Source: Pseudomonadota bacterium
GTDB lineage: Bacteria > Pseudomonadota > Gammaproteobacteria > Burkholderiales > Burkholderiaceae_F
NCBI GenBank assembly: GCA_023443095.1
Contig: JAEZVV010000141.1
Coordinates: forward strand, 1 to 31,115
Direction of reading: 5' to 3'
DNA: 31,115 nucleotides
Shown here piece by piece: positions 1 through 7,016 of this stretch. The notes under the pieces are model-generated. The model saw nothing but the letters and a program-made list of their open reading frames with translations, ran no database searches and was not told the origin of the DNA. Each line of letters begins with the position of its first letter. Positions within the stretch are counted from its first letter, which is position 1. The translations under genes and the position numbers were made by a program.

Positions 1-1
1 G

Positions 2-124
2 CACGGAGCGGATGTGATCGAGGTGATGAACGCCTTTCGCAACGTGGTCTTGAAAAGCGCCGACATGAAGGAAGGCGCGATGGCCTTCTTCGAAAAGCGT
101 GCCCCGCAGTGGAGCGGCCGCTAA
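2..124 (+). CDS. Enoyl-CoA hydratase/isomerase family protein, C-terminal end only
   Basis: An open frame enters from the left edge and ends at TAA (122-124), giving the last 40 residues of a protein. The tail EGAMAFFEKRAPQWSG is the usual C-terminal ending of crotonase-fold enoyl-CoA hydratases, where an 'EG..AF.EKR.P.W.G' pattern closes the C-terminal helix. The active-site glutamates and oxyanion-hole residues lie outside the window, so the substrate cannot be judged. It sits 34 bases before the biotin carrier gene and reads in the same direction, so it probably belongs to the acyl-CoA carboxylase operon, supplying or consuming a hydroxyacyl-CoA or enoyl-CoA in the same degradation pathway. 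The family call rests on the tail pattern alone. Confidence 0.7.
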   Translation, partial: HGADVIEVMNAFRNVVLKSADMKEGAMAFFEKRAPQWSGR

Positions 125-158
125 CACCGCATCCGCCGTCAATCCAGGAGAACAGCTT

Positions 159-371
159 ATGACCAAAGTCACAGCGACGATGAGCGGCACGGTGTGGAAA
201 GTGCTGGTGGAAGTCGGCCAGAGCGTCGAAGCGGGGCAGGACGTCCTGATCCTCGAATCGATGAAGATGGAGATTCCGCATCAGGCCGAGGTGGCCGGCA
301 CCGTCACCGAGATCAAGGCGCCGCCCGAGACCTTCGTTAACGAAGGCGACGTAATGGTGGTGATCGACTGA
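159..371 (+). CDS. Biotin carboxyl carrier protein (stand-alone biotinyl domain)
   Basis: A 70-residue protein that is just one biotinyl/lipoyl-attachment domain. The biotinylation motif ESMKME is at residues 33-38 with the acceptor lysine at K36, and the flanking beta-hairpins (PHQAEVAGTV and VNEGDVMVVID) are complete. ATG 159 was chosen because CCAGGAG (144-150) is a good ribosome-binding site; the longer frame from 99 would overlap the hydratase. Most methylcrotonyl-, propionyl- or geranyl-CoA carboxylases carry this domain fused to biotin carboxylase, and AccB has a long Ala/Pro-rich N-terminus. Here the domain is free and minimal. Its stop shares one base with the biotin carboxylase start (TGATG), so the two are translationally coupled and likely partners. 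It carries carboxybiotin between carboxylase and carboxyltransferase. Confidence 0.92.
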   Translation: MTKVTATMSGTVWKVLVEVGQSVEAGQDVLILESMKMEIPHQAEVAGTVTEIKAPPETFVNEGDVMVVID

Positions 372-1708
372 TGAAGCGGCTGCTGGTCGCCAACCGGGGC
401 GAGATCGCGTGCCGAGTGATCCGCGCCGCCCAAAGCCTCGGGATCGAGACGGTGGCGGTTTTTTCCGAGGCCGACCGCGACGCGCCGCATGTGGCTGCGG
501 CCGACTGCGCGGTCGAGATCGGCCCGCCGCCCGTGCCCAAGAGTTACGCCAACGCCGATGTCCTGATCGATGCCTTGCGCCGCAGCGGCGCCGACGCGGT
601 TCACCCCGGTTACGGTCTACTGTCGGAGAACGCGGGATTCGCTCAGGCCGTGGTCGAGGCCGGAGCGATCTGGGTCGGCCCCAGCGCGCCCAGCATCCGC
701 CTGATGGGCGACAAGGTGGCGGCTCTGGCGGCGGCACGCGCGGCCGGCGTGCCGGTGGCGCCCGGCAGCGACGGCGCAATCTCGGCCGACCAGGCGGTCG
801 TGGTTGCCGATCGCGTGGGTTATCCGGTCATGCTCAAGGCGGCCGCCGGCGGCGGCGGAATCGGCATCGCCAGGCTCGACTCGGCCGACGCCCTGACGAG
901 ATCGATCGAAGGCATTCAGACCCGTGCCCGCAACTTCTTTGGCAACGACGCGGTTTATGTCGAGAAGTTCATCGAACGCCCCCGGCACATCGAGATCCAG
1001 GTCTTCGGCGATCACCACGGTCAGGTGATTCATTTGGGCGAGCGTGAGTGCAGCCTCCAGCGCCGCCACCAGAAGGTGCTCGAGGAGTCGCCCTCGCCGA
1101 TTGTCGACGCCGACCTGCGCCACCGCATGGGCGAGGCGGCGGTGGCGCTGGCGCGCAGCATCGGCTATCGCAACGCCGGCACGATCGAGTTCCTGCTCGG
1201 CGCCGACGGCCAGTTCCATTTCATGGAGATGAACACCCGGATCCAGGTCGAACACCCGGTGACCGAGTTCGTGCAAGGGATCGATCTGGTCGCCGAGCAG
1301 TTGCGGGTGGCGATGGGAGAGCCGCTCTCGATCGCGCCGCGCGAGCCGATCGGGCACGCGATCGAGGTCCGGATCTGCGCCGAGGACCCCGCCACTCTCT
1401 TTCCTGCGCCGGGAACCATTGAGCGCCTGGCGTGGCCGGCGGGCGAGCGTATCCGGGTCGATACCGGCGTGGTGGCGGGCAGCCGCATCAGCCCGTTCTA
1501 CGACTCGATGATCGCCAAGCTCGTGGTCCACGGCGATAACCGCGCCGAGGCGATTGCCCGCCTTGCCGCCGCGCTCGAGGCGACGGTGATCGATGGGCTC
1601 AAGACCAACCTCGCGGTGTTGAAGCGCATCGCCGCCGACCCCGAGTTTCAAGCCGGCCGCTTCGACACGAGTTTTCTGCGTGAGCGACTCGGCATCCAGA
1701 CCGCCTGA
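371..1708 (+). CDS. Biotin carboxylase subunit of an acyl-CoA carboxylase
   Basis: A 445-residue ATP-grasp biotin carboxylase, about the size of AccC, with no fused biotin carrier. It makes carboxybiotin from ATP and bicarbonate. Visible: the N-terminal biotin carboxylase domain (LLVANRGEIACRVIRAA, residues 4-20; VHPGYGLLSEN, 78-88), the ATP-grasp glycine loop (KAAAGGGGIGIA, 156-167), the ERECS.QRRHQK block (224-235) and the active-site strand MEMNTRIQVEHPVTE (285-299), then the C-terminal carboxylase domain (GHAIEVRICAEDP). The glycine loop reads GGGGIGI where AccC has GGGGRGM, which marks it as an accessory acyl-CoA carboxylase rather than the fatty-acid-synthesis enzyme. The start overlaps the carrier stop, and the carboxyltransferase follows after 12 bases. 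The acyl-CoA substrate is not shown by this subunit. Confidence 0.93.
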   Translation: MKRLLVANRGEIACRVIRAAQSLGIETVAVFSEADRDAPHVAAADCAVEIGPPPVPKSYANADVLIDALRRSGADAVHPGYGLLSENAGFAQAVVEAGAIWVGPSAPSIRLMGDKVAALAAARAAGVPVAPGSDGAISADQAVVVADRVGYPVMLKAAAGGGGIGIARLDSADALTRSIEGIQTRARNFFGNDAVYVEKFIERPRHIEIQVFGDHHGQVIHLGERECSLQRRHQKVLEESPSPIVDADLRHRMGEAAVALARSIGYRNAGTIEFLLGADGQFHFMEMNTRIQVEHPVTEFVQGIDLVAEQLRVAMGEPLSIAPREPIGHAIEVRICAEDPATLFPAPGTIERLAWPAGERIRVDTGVVAGSRISPFYDSMIAKLVVHGDNRAEAIARLAAALEATVIDGLKTNLAVLKRIAADPEFQAGRFDTSFLRERLGIQTA

Positions 1709-1720
1709 GAGGAGAGTCCC

Positions 1721-3322
1721 ATGGGCAGCCCCGACCAAGATTTCCAGCCTGACGACGGAATCGACCCCGTCGTCATCCGCAGCACCGAACAACACGCCGC
1801 GCGCATCGCCAAGCACGAGGCCGAGGTGGCTCGTATCGGCGCGGGCGGCGCGCCCAAGTACCACGCGCGCCTGGCCGAGCAGAACAAGCTTTTCGTGCGG
1901 GAGCGCATCCGGCGGCTGCTCGACGGGCCGCTCGAGATCGAGGATGGTTTTTTCGCCGAATGCGAAAGCGCGGATCTGCCGGCCGACGGTTCCGTCACCG
2001 GCATTGGTCGCATCGGCGGCCGCGCGGTGGCGGTGATGGCGGCCGACGCCACGGTCAAGGCGGGTTCCTGGGGCGCCAAGGGCGTCGAGAAGGTGATCCG
2101 TCTGCAAGAAACGGCAATGAAGCTGAAACTGCCGATAGTCTTGCTGGTCGATTCGGCCGGCGCCCGGATTACCGAGCAGATGCACGTGTTCCCGGGGCGG
2201 CGCGCGGGCGGCAAGATCTTCTACAACCAGATCAAGATGTCCGGCGTGGTGCCACAGATCTGCGTGCTGTTCGGGCCGTCACCGGCGGGCGCGGCGTATG
2301 TGCCGGCCTTCTCCGACATCGTGGTGATGGTCGAGGGAGCGACGAGCGCGTATCTGGCAAGCCCGCGCATGGCCGAGATGGCGATCGGCGAGAAAGTCAC
2401 CGCTGAGGAAATGGGCGGCGCGCGCATGCACTGCACGGTCTCGGGCCTGGGCGACTACCTCGCCCGCGACGAGGACGATGCCATCCAGTTTGTGCAGCGC
2501 CTGCTTTCCTACCTGCCGTCGCACTTCAGCGAAAAGCCGCCGCTGGCGCCAGCGCGGGCTCCGGCCAACCGGAAGTCGCTCGCCGACATCATTCCGGAAT
2601 CCGACAAGGCCCCGTTCGACATGCTCGAGCTCATCGCCGCGATCGTCGATGCCGAGAGCTTTCTTGAACTCAAGAGGCTCTATGCAGCCGAACTGATCAC
2701 GGGACTGGCGCGAATCAACGGCAAGGTGGTCGGGATCGTCGCCAACCAGAGCAAGGTCAAGGCCGGCACGCTGTTTTCCGACTCGAGCGACAAGGGCGCC
2801 CGCTTCTGCGCCTTCTGCAACGCCTACAACATCCCGCTGCTGTTTCTGTCGGACGTGCCGGGTTACATGATCGGCAGCCAGGTCGAACGTACCGGCATCA
2901 TCCGCCACGGCGCCAAGTTCATCGCCGCCATGAGCCAGGCCACGGTGCCCAAGATCTGCGTGGTGGTGCGCAAGTGTTTCGGCGCCGGGCTCTACGCCAT
3001 GGCGGGGCCGGCCTTCGGCACCGACGCGACGCTCGCCCTGCCCAGCGGCCAGATCGCGGTAATGGGCCCGGAAGCGGCGATCAACGCGGTCTACGCCAAC
3101 GTGATCGCCGAGCTGCCGCAGGCCGATCGCGCCGCTTTCATCGCGGAAAAGCGCGCCGAGTATTCCGAATACGTCGACATCTACAAGCTCGCGAGTGAAT
3201 TACACGTCGATCACGTCGTCAACTACGACCGCCTGCGCGGCGAGCTGGTGCGCCGCTTCGAGCTCTACTCGAGCAAGGACGAGGTCTTCTCGGTCCGTCG
3301 CAACCCCGTCTACCCCGTCTGA
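1721..3322 (+). CDS. Acyl-CoA carboxylase, carboxyltransferase subunit (MCC/PCC beta-like)
   Basis: A 533-residue protein with two crotonase-like carboxyltransferase halves, the normal length for beta subunits of methylcrotonyl-, geranyl- and propionyl-CoA carboxylases. It moves CO2 from carboxybiotin to an acyl-CoA. The N-terminal half holds LVDSAGARITEQ (about 144-155), GGKIFYNQIKMSGVVPQI and PSPAGAAYVPAFSD (about 187-200). The C-terminal half holds GIVANQSKVKAGTLFSDSSDKGARF, FLSDVPGYMIGSQVE and GAGLYAMAGPAF (about 422-433). The blocks KIFYNQ and GGARMHC look closer to methylcrotonyl/geranyl-CoA carboxylases than to propionyl-CoA carboxylase, but GATSAYLASPRMAEMAIGE differs from both. I therefore leave the substrate open. 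The ribosome-binding site is GGAGAG just before ATG 1721. It is the third gene of the carboxylase set. Confidence 0.9.
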   Translation: MGSPDQDFQPDDGIDPVVIRSTEQHAARIAKHEAEVARIGAGGAPKYHARLAEQNKLFVRERIRRLLDGPLEIEDGFFAECESADLPADGSVTGIGRIGGRAVAVMAADATVKAGSWGAKGVEKVIRLQETAMKLKLPIVLLVDSAGARITEQMHVFPGRRAGGKIFYNQIKMSGVVPQICVLFGPSPAGAAYVPAFSDIVVMVEGATSAYLASPRMAEMAIGEKVTAEEMGGARMHCTVSGLGDYLARDEDDAIQFVQRLLSYLPSHFSEKPPLAPARAPANRKSLADIIPESDKAPFDMLELIAAIVDAESFLELKRLYAAELITGLARINGKVVGIVANQSKVKAGTLFSDSSDKGARFCAFCNAYNIPLLFLSDVPGYMIGSQVERTGIIRHGAKFIAAMSQATVPKICVVVRKCFGAGLYAMAGPAFGTDATLALPSGQIAVMGPEAAINAVYANVIAELPQADRAAFIAEKRAEYSEYVDIYKLASELHVDHVVNYDRLRGELVRRFELYSSKDEVFSVRRNPVYPV

Positions 3323-3347
3323 CCCCCAACAAAACCAGGAGACCCGC

Positions 3348-3692
3348 ATGAGCCAACCCGCCACCATTGACGACATCTTCACCGGGCTGCCCGCCCGCTT
3401 CGATCGCGCCGCCGCGCCCGCCAACCTCTTGAACAGCGTGTTCCATTTCGAACTCGCCGACGGTCCGACCAAGACGCTCTACACGGTGCGCACTGTCGAC
3501 GGCAGTGTCGAAGTCGAAAGGGGGGCTCTGACGGGCGAGGCGACCTGCCTGGTCAAGACCAACGCCCAGACCTATTTCGACGTCGAGACCGGCAAGATGA
3601 AGGCCGAGAGCGCCTTCATCATGGGCAAGATCAAGGTCAGCAACCTGGGGGCGATCGCGAGCTTCCGGAAGTGTTTCAGGCCGATTGCTTGA
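3348..3692 (+). CDS. SCP2 sterol-binding-domain protein (small lipid carrier)
   Basis: A 114-residue protein consisting of one SCP2-like domain: N-terminal helix (TIDDIFTGLPARFD), a beta-sheet (VFHFELADG, TLYTVRTVDGSVEVERG) and the family's closing segment TYFDVETGKMKAESAFIMGK followed by IKVSNLGAIASFRKCF. Proteins of this kind bind lipids or fatty acyl-CoA in a hydrophobic tunnel and are common next to acyl-CoA-degrading genes in proteobacteria. The start is ATG 3348 behind CCAGGAGA (3336-3343), 25 bases after the carboxyltransferase stop; the longer frame from 3195 lies inside that gene. As last gene of the operon it may present a hydrophobic acyl-CoA to the carboxylase, which is an inference. 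No signal peptide, so cytosolic. Confidence 0.85.
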   Translation: MSQPATIDDIFTGLPARFDRAAAPANLLNSVFHFELADGPTKTLYTVRTVDGSVEVERGALTGEATCLVKTNAQTYFDVETGKMKAESAFIMGKIKVSNLGAIASFRKCFRPIA

Positions 3693-3716
3693 GTTCGGCC
3701 CGCGCAACGACTGAGA

Positions 3717-3752
3717 GGCCGCGGGATGGCACGCCAGTGCCGGTCCGCGGTC
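3717..3752. terminator. Two-tier hairpin between convergent genes
   Basis: An outer 8-bp stem (3717-3724 with 3745-3752, one G-T pair), a symmetric three-base internal loop and an inner 5-bp stem GGCAC/GTGCC (3728-3732 with 3737-3741) closed by GCCA. It lies between the SCP2 gene (plus) and the 168-residue gene (minus), where a shared terminator is expected. No long T-run follows on either strand, so it may only stabilise 3' ends. Confidence 0.45.
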
Positions 3753-3755
3753 CGA

Positions 3756-4262
3756 TTATTTGGGTTTGCGAAACTCGTTCTCGATCCAGGTAGTCGCGCT
3801 CGCGGTGTTGAGTTTGAAGTGGGGTGCGACGTTCACCTGAGCAACGGACTCATCGGATTCATCGAAGGCGCTCAGCACGGCTGACGGGTTTTCGTCGTCC
3901 GGAGTGATGTCGAGGGTCACCTTCAGGCGCGCCGAAGCCGTGTTCACCCACACGCTCTTGTGCAGCATGGCGTGCAACTGCTGTTCGTGTCGGCGCAGCA
4001 CTTCGGACGCCGTCTTCACCAGCGTCGAGAATGCCGGACCGTCGAGCGGCTTGGGACTCTTCTTGTCGCGGCCCATCGTCCAGGGGCCAACCAGCGCGGG
4101 CTCGGTCTCGCCGTCGAGGGTCATGACCACGGCCCAGCCTTCATCGTCTTCGTTCTTGATGACCTGCGCGGTCCAACCGTCGGCGCGCCAGCGGCGAGCT
4201 TCCTGGATGTTGGCATCGGTGTCGGGTTCGGCGTCTGGCGGAGTCGGTTCTAGCGTCGTCAT
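3756..4262 (-). CDS. Unrecognised conserved-looking protein, 168 residues
   Basis: I do not recognise this protein. It is soluble, acidic at the N-terminus (TPPDAEPDTDANIQEA), and has no signal peptide or membrane segment. Residues 22-60 look like a small beta-rich unit (RRWRADGWTAQVIKNEDDEGWAVVMTLDGE...GPWTMGRDK), followed by a helix (STLVKTASEVLRRHEQQLHAMLHKSVW) and a second beta-rich part with acidic loops (DITPDDENP, FDESDES). Codon use matches the neighbours, so it is very probably real. No convincing ribosome-binding site precedes ATG 4262, and no internal ATG is better placed. It lies 116 bases downstream of the acyltransferase gene on the same strand and could be the last gene of that run or have its own promoter. 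Confidence 0.72.
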   Translation of the reverse strand: MTTLEPTPPDAEPDTDANIQEARRWRADGWTAQVIKNEDDEGWAVVMTLDGETEPALVGPWTMGRDKKSPKPLDGPAFSTLVKTASEVLRRHEQQLHAMLHKSVWVNTASARLKVTLDITPDDENPSAVLSAFDESDESVAQVNVAPHFKLNTASATTWIENEFRKPK

Positions 4263-4378
4263 GTCGGTAAGGAGGCGCCGAGTTCAACGCGCCGGGGCGA
4301 GGGCGCGTGGCTCGATGGTTGAAGTGCCGCAGGCTGACAGCCAGCGACGGCTAGGCGGCGAGACGGGTCGCGAGCGGC

Positions 4379-4987
4379 TCAGTGCTCGCGAAACGCTATC
4401 GTGCTGGCGTTGTGGGGTTTGAAGCCGGCCTTGTCCTGATAGAACTCACGCAGCATGGCGAGGTCTTTCGGGATATCGCCGCTCATGCGAACGAAGCGTG
4501 GGCAGGCGATCAGCTTGCGCTTGAAGTCGAAGAAACACAGCCCGACCGGCAGGTCCGCTTGCAGCGCAAGGAAATAAAAGCCCGAGCGGATCGTGTCGCG
4601 ATGCGAGCGCGTACCTTCGGGCGCCATCGCCAGCCAGCACCAGGGCTGGGCTTGCATCATCGCGGCGATCTGCCCGACCGCGCCTTGCGGGTCGTGGCGG
4701 TTGACCGGCATGCCGCCCCAGGCGCGGATCAGGCGGCCCAGCGTGGCGCCGGTCAGCCCGCGGAACAGGCTTTCCTTGCCGACGAAGCGGAAGGGAAGGC
4801 CGAGCGCCCATTTGGCAAGGATGCCGACGATGAAGTCCCAGTTCGAGGTGTGCGGATAGACGATGATGATGCCGCGCGGCTCGGGCAGGGGAGCGAAATC
4901 GACCTTCCAGCCGGCGAGCTTGAGCAGGCCGCGGGCGAGCCAGGAGAGCGGCCCGCGCGCAGGGCGCAGGCCGGAGCTTGCAGCCAT
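4379..4987 (-). CDS. PlsC-like 1-acyl-glycerol-phosphate acyltransferase family protein
   Basis: A 202-residue member of the lysophospholipid acyltransferase superfamily. The catalytic HX4D box is HTSNWD (H46, D51). Block III (GGMPVNRHDPQG, about 91-102) carries the conserved arginine and block IV is MAPEGTRS (121-128) with E124. The family esterifies an acyl group from acyl-ACP or acyl-CoA onto a lysophospholipid or similar acceptor at the inner membrane. It is shorter than E. coli PlsC (about 245 residues), and the YPHTSNWDF version of the box belongs to a short subgroup whose acceptor is not settled. Its ATG shares one base with the dut stop (TGATG), so it is translated with dut. Whether it is the cell's main PlsC cannot be told from here. 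Confidence 0.85.
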   Translation of the reverse strand: MAASSGLRPARGPLSWLARGLLKLAGWKVDFAPLPEPRGIIIVYPHTSNWDFIVGILAKWALGLPFRFVGKESLFRGLTGATLGRLIRAWGGMPVNRHDPQGAVGQIAAMMQAQPWCWLAMAPEGTRSHRDTIRSGFYFLALQADLPVGLCFFDFKRKLIACPRFVRMSGDIPKDLAMLREFYQDKAGFKPHNASTIAFREH

Positions 4988-5433
4988 CAGTGTTTGCCGG
5001 TCGAACCGAAGCCGCCCGCGCCACGCTCACTGGCGGAGAAATCCTCGACCACGTTGAACTTGGCCTGCACCACCGGAACGATCACCAGCTGCGCCAGGCG
5101 CTCCATCGGCTTCAGGGTGAAGGCCGTGGTGCCGCGGTTCCAGGTCGAGACCATCAGCTCGCCCTGGTAGTCCGAGTCGATCAGGCCGACCAGGTTGCCG
5201 AGCACGATGCCGTGTTTGTGGCCCAGCCCCGAGCGCGGCAGGATCAGCGCGGCGTAGCCGGGGTCCGCCAGGTGAATCGCCATGCCGGTCTTGATAAGAA
5301 CGGTCTGGCCGGGTTCGATCACCAGCTCCTGATCGAGACAGGCGCGCAGGTCCAGGCCGGCCGAGCCAGGGGTAGCGTAGTCGGGCAGGGCGTCGTGCAG
5401 GCGGGGATCGAGAATCTTGACATCGACATTCAT
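4987..5433 (-). CDS. dut: Deoxyuridine 5'-triphosphate nucleotidohydrolase (dUTPase)
   Basis: A 148-residue trimeric-type dUTPase, which cleaves dUTP to dUMP and pyrophosphate to keep uracil out of DNA and feed dTMP synthesis. All five family motifs are present in order: GSAGLDLRA (about 23-31), PRSGLG (about 67-72), GLIDSDYQGEL (about 82-92) with the catalytic aspartate, RLAQLVIVPV (about 107-116) and the C-terminal arm RGAGGFGSTG (about 136-145). Length is normal. Its start overlaps the stop of the upstream small membrane protein by four bases (ATGA), and its stop overlaps the start of the acyltransferase. The coaBC-dut neighbourhood is widespread in proteobacteria. Confidence 0.97.
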   Translation of the reverse strand: MNVDVKILDPRLHDALPDYATPGSAGLDLRACLDQELVIEPGQTVLIKTGMAIHLADPGYAALILPRSGLGHKHGIVLGNLVGLIDSDYQGELMVSTWNRGTTAFTLKPMERLAQLVIVPVVQAKFNVVEDFSASERGAGGFGSTGKH

Positions 5434-5810
5434 GAAGCAGACTTCTTCTTGAGGAATTCGAGGCGCTTGGCGCCCCAGATGATGAGACCCACGCCAATGA
5501 AGAAGTTGAAAGGTCCTTCGTTGCCGACCACGGTGGCGATCAGGATCAGGGTGCCGATCCCGATCGAGAGCATGGGGAAAACTTGTTCGAGCTTGAACTG
5601 GCCGCCGCCGAGCTTGGCGATCAGCTCGCGCGCCTGCTCCGCGCTGAGCGCACCGCTCGTCTGCGGGGCCGCTGCGGGTTCGGTGGACAGGTGGGTTGTG
5701 AGAGGCGCCGGGTGAGCCTGGCCGCCCGTGTGCCGGGCCAGCGATTCGCGCTGCAGGCGTTCGATGTAGGCGACGAAATCGCCGTTGGGCGGCTCCTGAG
5801 ACAGGTTCAT
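5430..5810 (-). CDS. Small two-helix membrane protein between coaBC and dut
   Basis: A 126-residue protein, name unknown to me. The N-terminal 70 residues are polar: a helix SQEPPNGDFVAYIERLQRES, a Pro/Ala/His linker, and a helix LSAEQARELIAKLGGG. Two hydrophobic segments follow, about 77-96 (FPMLSIGIGTLILIATVVG) and 100-114 (FNFFIGVGLIIWGAK), then a basic tail (KRLEFLKKKSAS). This suggests a cytosolic N-terminus with a short hairpin in the inner membrane. The start ATG 5810 overlaps the coaBC stop (ATGA) and the stop overlaps the dut start (ATGA), so it is translated in step with both. The much longer open frame in this phase runs antisense-free but off-frame through coaBC and is a shadow. 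Function unknown. Confidence 0.8.
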   Translation of the reverse strand: MNLSQEPPNGDFVAYIERLQRESLARHTGGQAHPAPLTTHLSTEPAAAPQTSGALSAEQARELIAKLGGGQFKLEQVFPMLSIGIGTLILIATVVGNEGPFNFFIGVGLIIWGAKRLEFLKKKSAS

Positions 5811-7006
5811 GGCGAGATCCGTTGGGCGATCGCGGCGACGATCCGACGCGCCTGTTCGAGTTTGGTTGCCTGTCCGAGCGCGGTGGCGCCGTCGGCGTCG
5901 ATCAGGGTGATGTCGTTGCCATCGGCGCCGAGCGCGTCCTGCGCGCGGTTGGCAACAATCAGGTCCAGTTTCTTGGCGACGAGTTTGGCGCGGGCGTAAT
6001 CGAGCACGTTTTCGCTCTCGGCGGCAAAGCCGACGCAGAAGGGCCGGACCGGACTTGCCGCAACTGTGGCGAGGATGTCGGGGTTCAACTCGAACTCGAG
6101 CGCCGGCGGCGGCGAGCCCGGCCTTTTCTTGATTTTTTGTTGGCTGGCCTTGGCCACGCGCCAGTCGGCTACGGCGGCCACGCCGATGAAGATGTCGCTG
6201 GACGCCACCTCGGCCAGCACTGCCGCCAGCATCTCGCGCGCGGTGATGACGTCGATCCGGCGCACGCCCGCCGGCGTGGGCAGGGCCGTGGGGCCGGCGA
6301 CCAGCACCACCTCGGCGCCGGCCTCTCGCGCGGCGCGGGCGAGCGCAAAACCTTGTTTGCCCGAAGACAGGTTGGTGATGCCTCGCACCGGGTCGATCGG
6401 CTCGAAAGTGGGGCCGGCCGTGATCAAGACGCGCTTGCCGGCGAGCCGCTGGGGCTGGAAAAAGGCGATCACTTCGGTCAGCAGCTCGGAGGCCTCGAGC
6501 ATGCGGCCGGCGCCGACTTCGCCGCAGGCCTGCTGGCCACTGGCCGGGCCGAGCAGGCGGACGCCGTCGGCCTTGAGCTGGGCCAGATTGCGCTGGGTCG
6601 CCGGGTGTGACCACATCTCGACGTTCATCGCCGGGGCCACGAGCAGCGGGCAGGCGCGCGCCACCGCGAGCGTGCTCAAGAGATCGTCGGCGATGCCGTT
6701 GGCCGCCTTGGCGATGAAGTTGGTCGAGGCCGGGGCCACCAGCATCAGGTCGACGCCGCGGGTGAGGGCGATGTGCGGCATGGCGTCGGGCACGCGTGCG
6801 CCTTCGGCGCCCCACTGGTCAGTGGCGACGGGCCGGCCGGAGAGCGCCTGCATCGTGGTGGGCGTGACGAAGTGCTGAGCGTTGGCGCTCATTGCCACCT
6901 GCACGGCCGCGCCTTCGTCGCGCAGGCGCCGCACCAACTCGCAGACCTTGTACGCGGCGATCCCGCCGGTCAGACCGACGAGGATGTGTTTGCCTTGAAG
7001 TTCCAT
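5807..7006 (-). CDS. coaBC: Bifunctional phosphopantothenoylcysteine decarboxylase/phosphopantothenate-cysteine ligase
   Basis: A 399-residue CoaBC (Dfp), catalysing two steps of coenzyme A synthesis: ligation of cysteine to 4'-phosphopantothenate, then FMN-dependent decarboxylation. The N-terminal CoaC half shows LVGLTGGIAAYK (9-20), the active-site histidine in MPHIALTR (H78), the APAMN motif (N128) and the substrate-flap cysteine in SGQQACGEVGAGRM (C161). The CoaB half begins at KRVLITAGPTFEPIDPVRGITNLSSGKQG. ATG 7006 was chosen because the protein then begins MELQGKHILVG like known CoaBC; the longer frame to 7057 runs into lspA. The gene lies 10 bases after lspA and overlaps the next gene by four bases. 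Confidence 0.96.
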   Translation of the reverse strand: MELQGKHILVGLTGGIAAYKVCELVRRLRDEGAAVQVAMSANAQHFVTPTTMQALSGRPVATDQWGAEGARVPDAMPHIALTRGVDLMLVAPASTNFIAKAANGIADDLLSTLAVARACPLLVAPAMNVEMWSHPATQRNLAQLKADGVRLLGPASGQQACGEVGAGRMLEASELLTEVIAFFQPQRLAGKRVLITAGPTFEPIDPVRGITNLSSGKQGFALARAAREAGAEVVLVAGPTALPTPAGVRRIDVITAREMLAAVLAEVASSDIFIGVAAVADWRVAKASQQKIKKRPGSPPPALEFELNPDILATVAASPVRPFCVGFAAESENVLDYARAKLVAKKLDLIVANRAQDALGADGNDITLIDADGATALGQATKLEQARRIVAAIAQRISP

Positions 7007-7016
7007 GGTTCCCAGC

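Noticed and set aside
4261..4280. ATG and an AAGGAGG sequence on the plus strand at the start of the 168-residue gene
   Set aside because: The AAGGAGG lies after the ATG rather than before it, and no plausible plus-strand gene follows at the right distance, so it is taken as chance.
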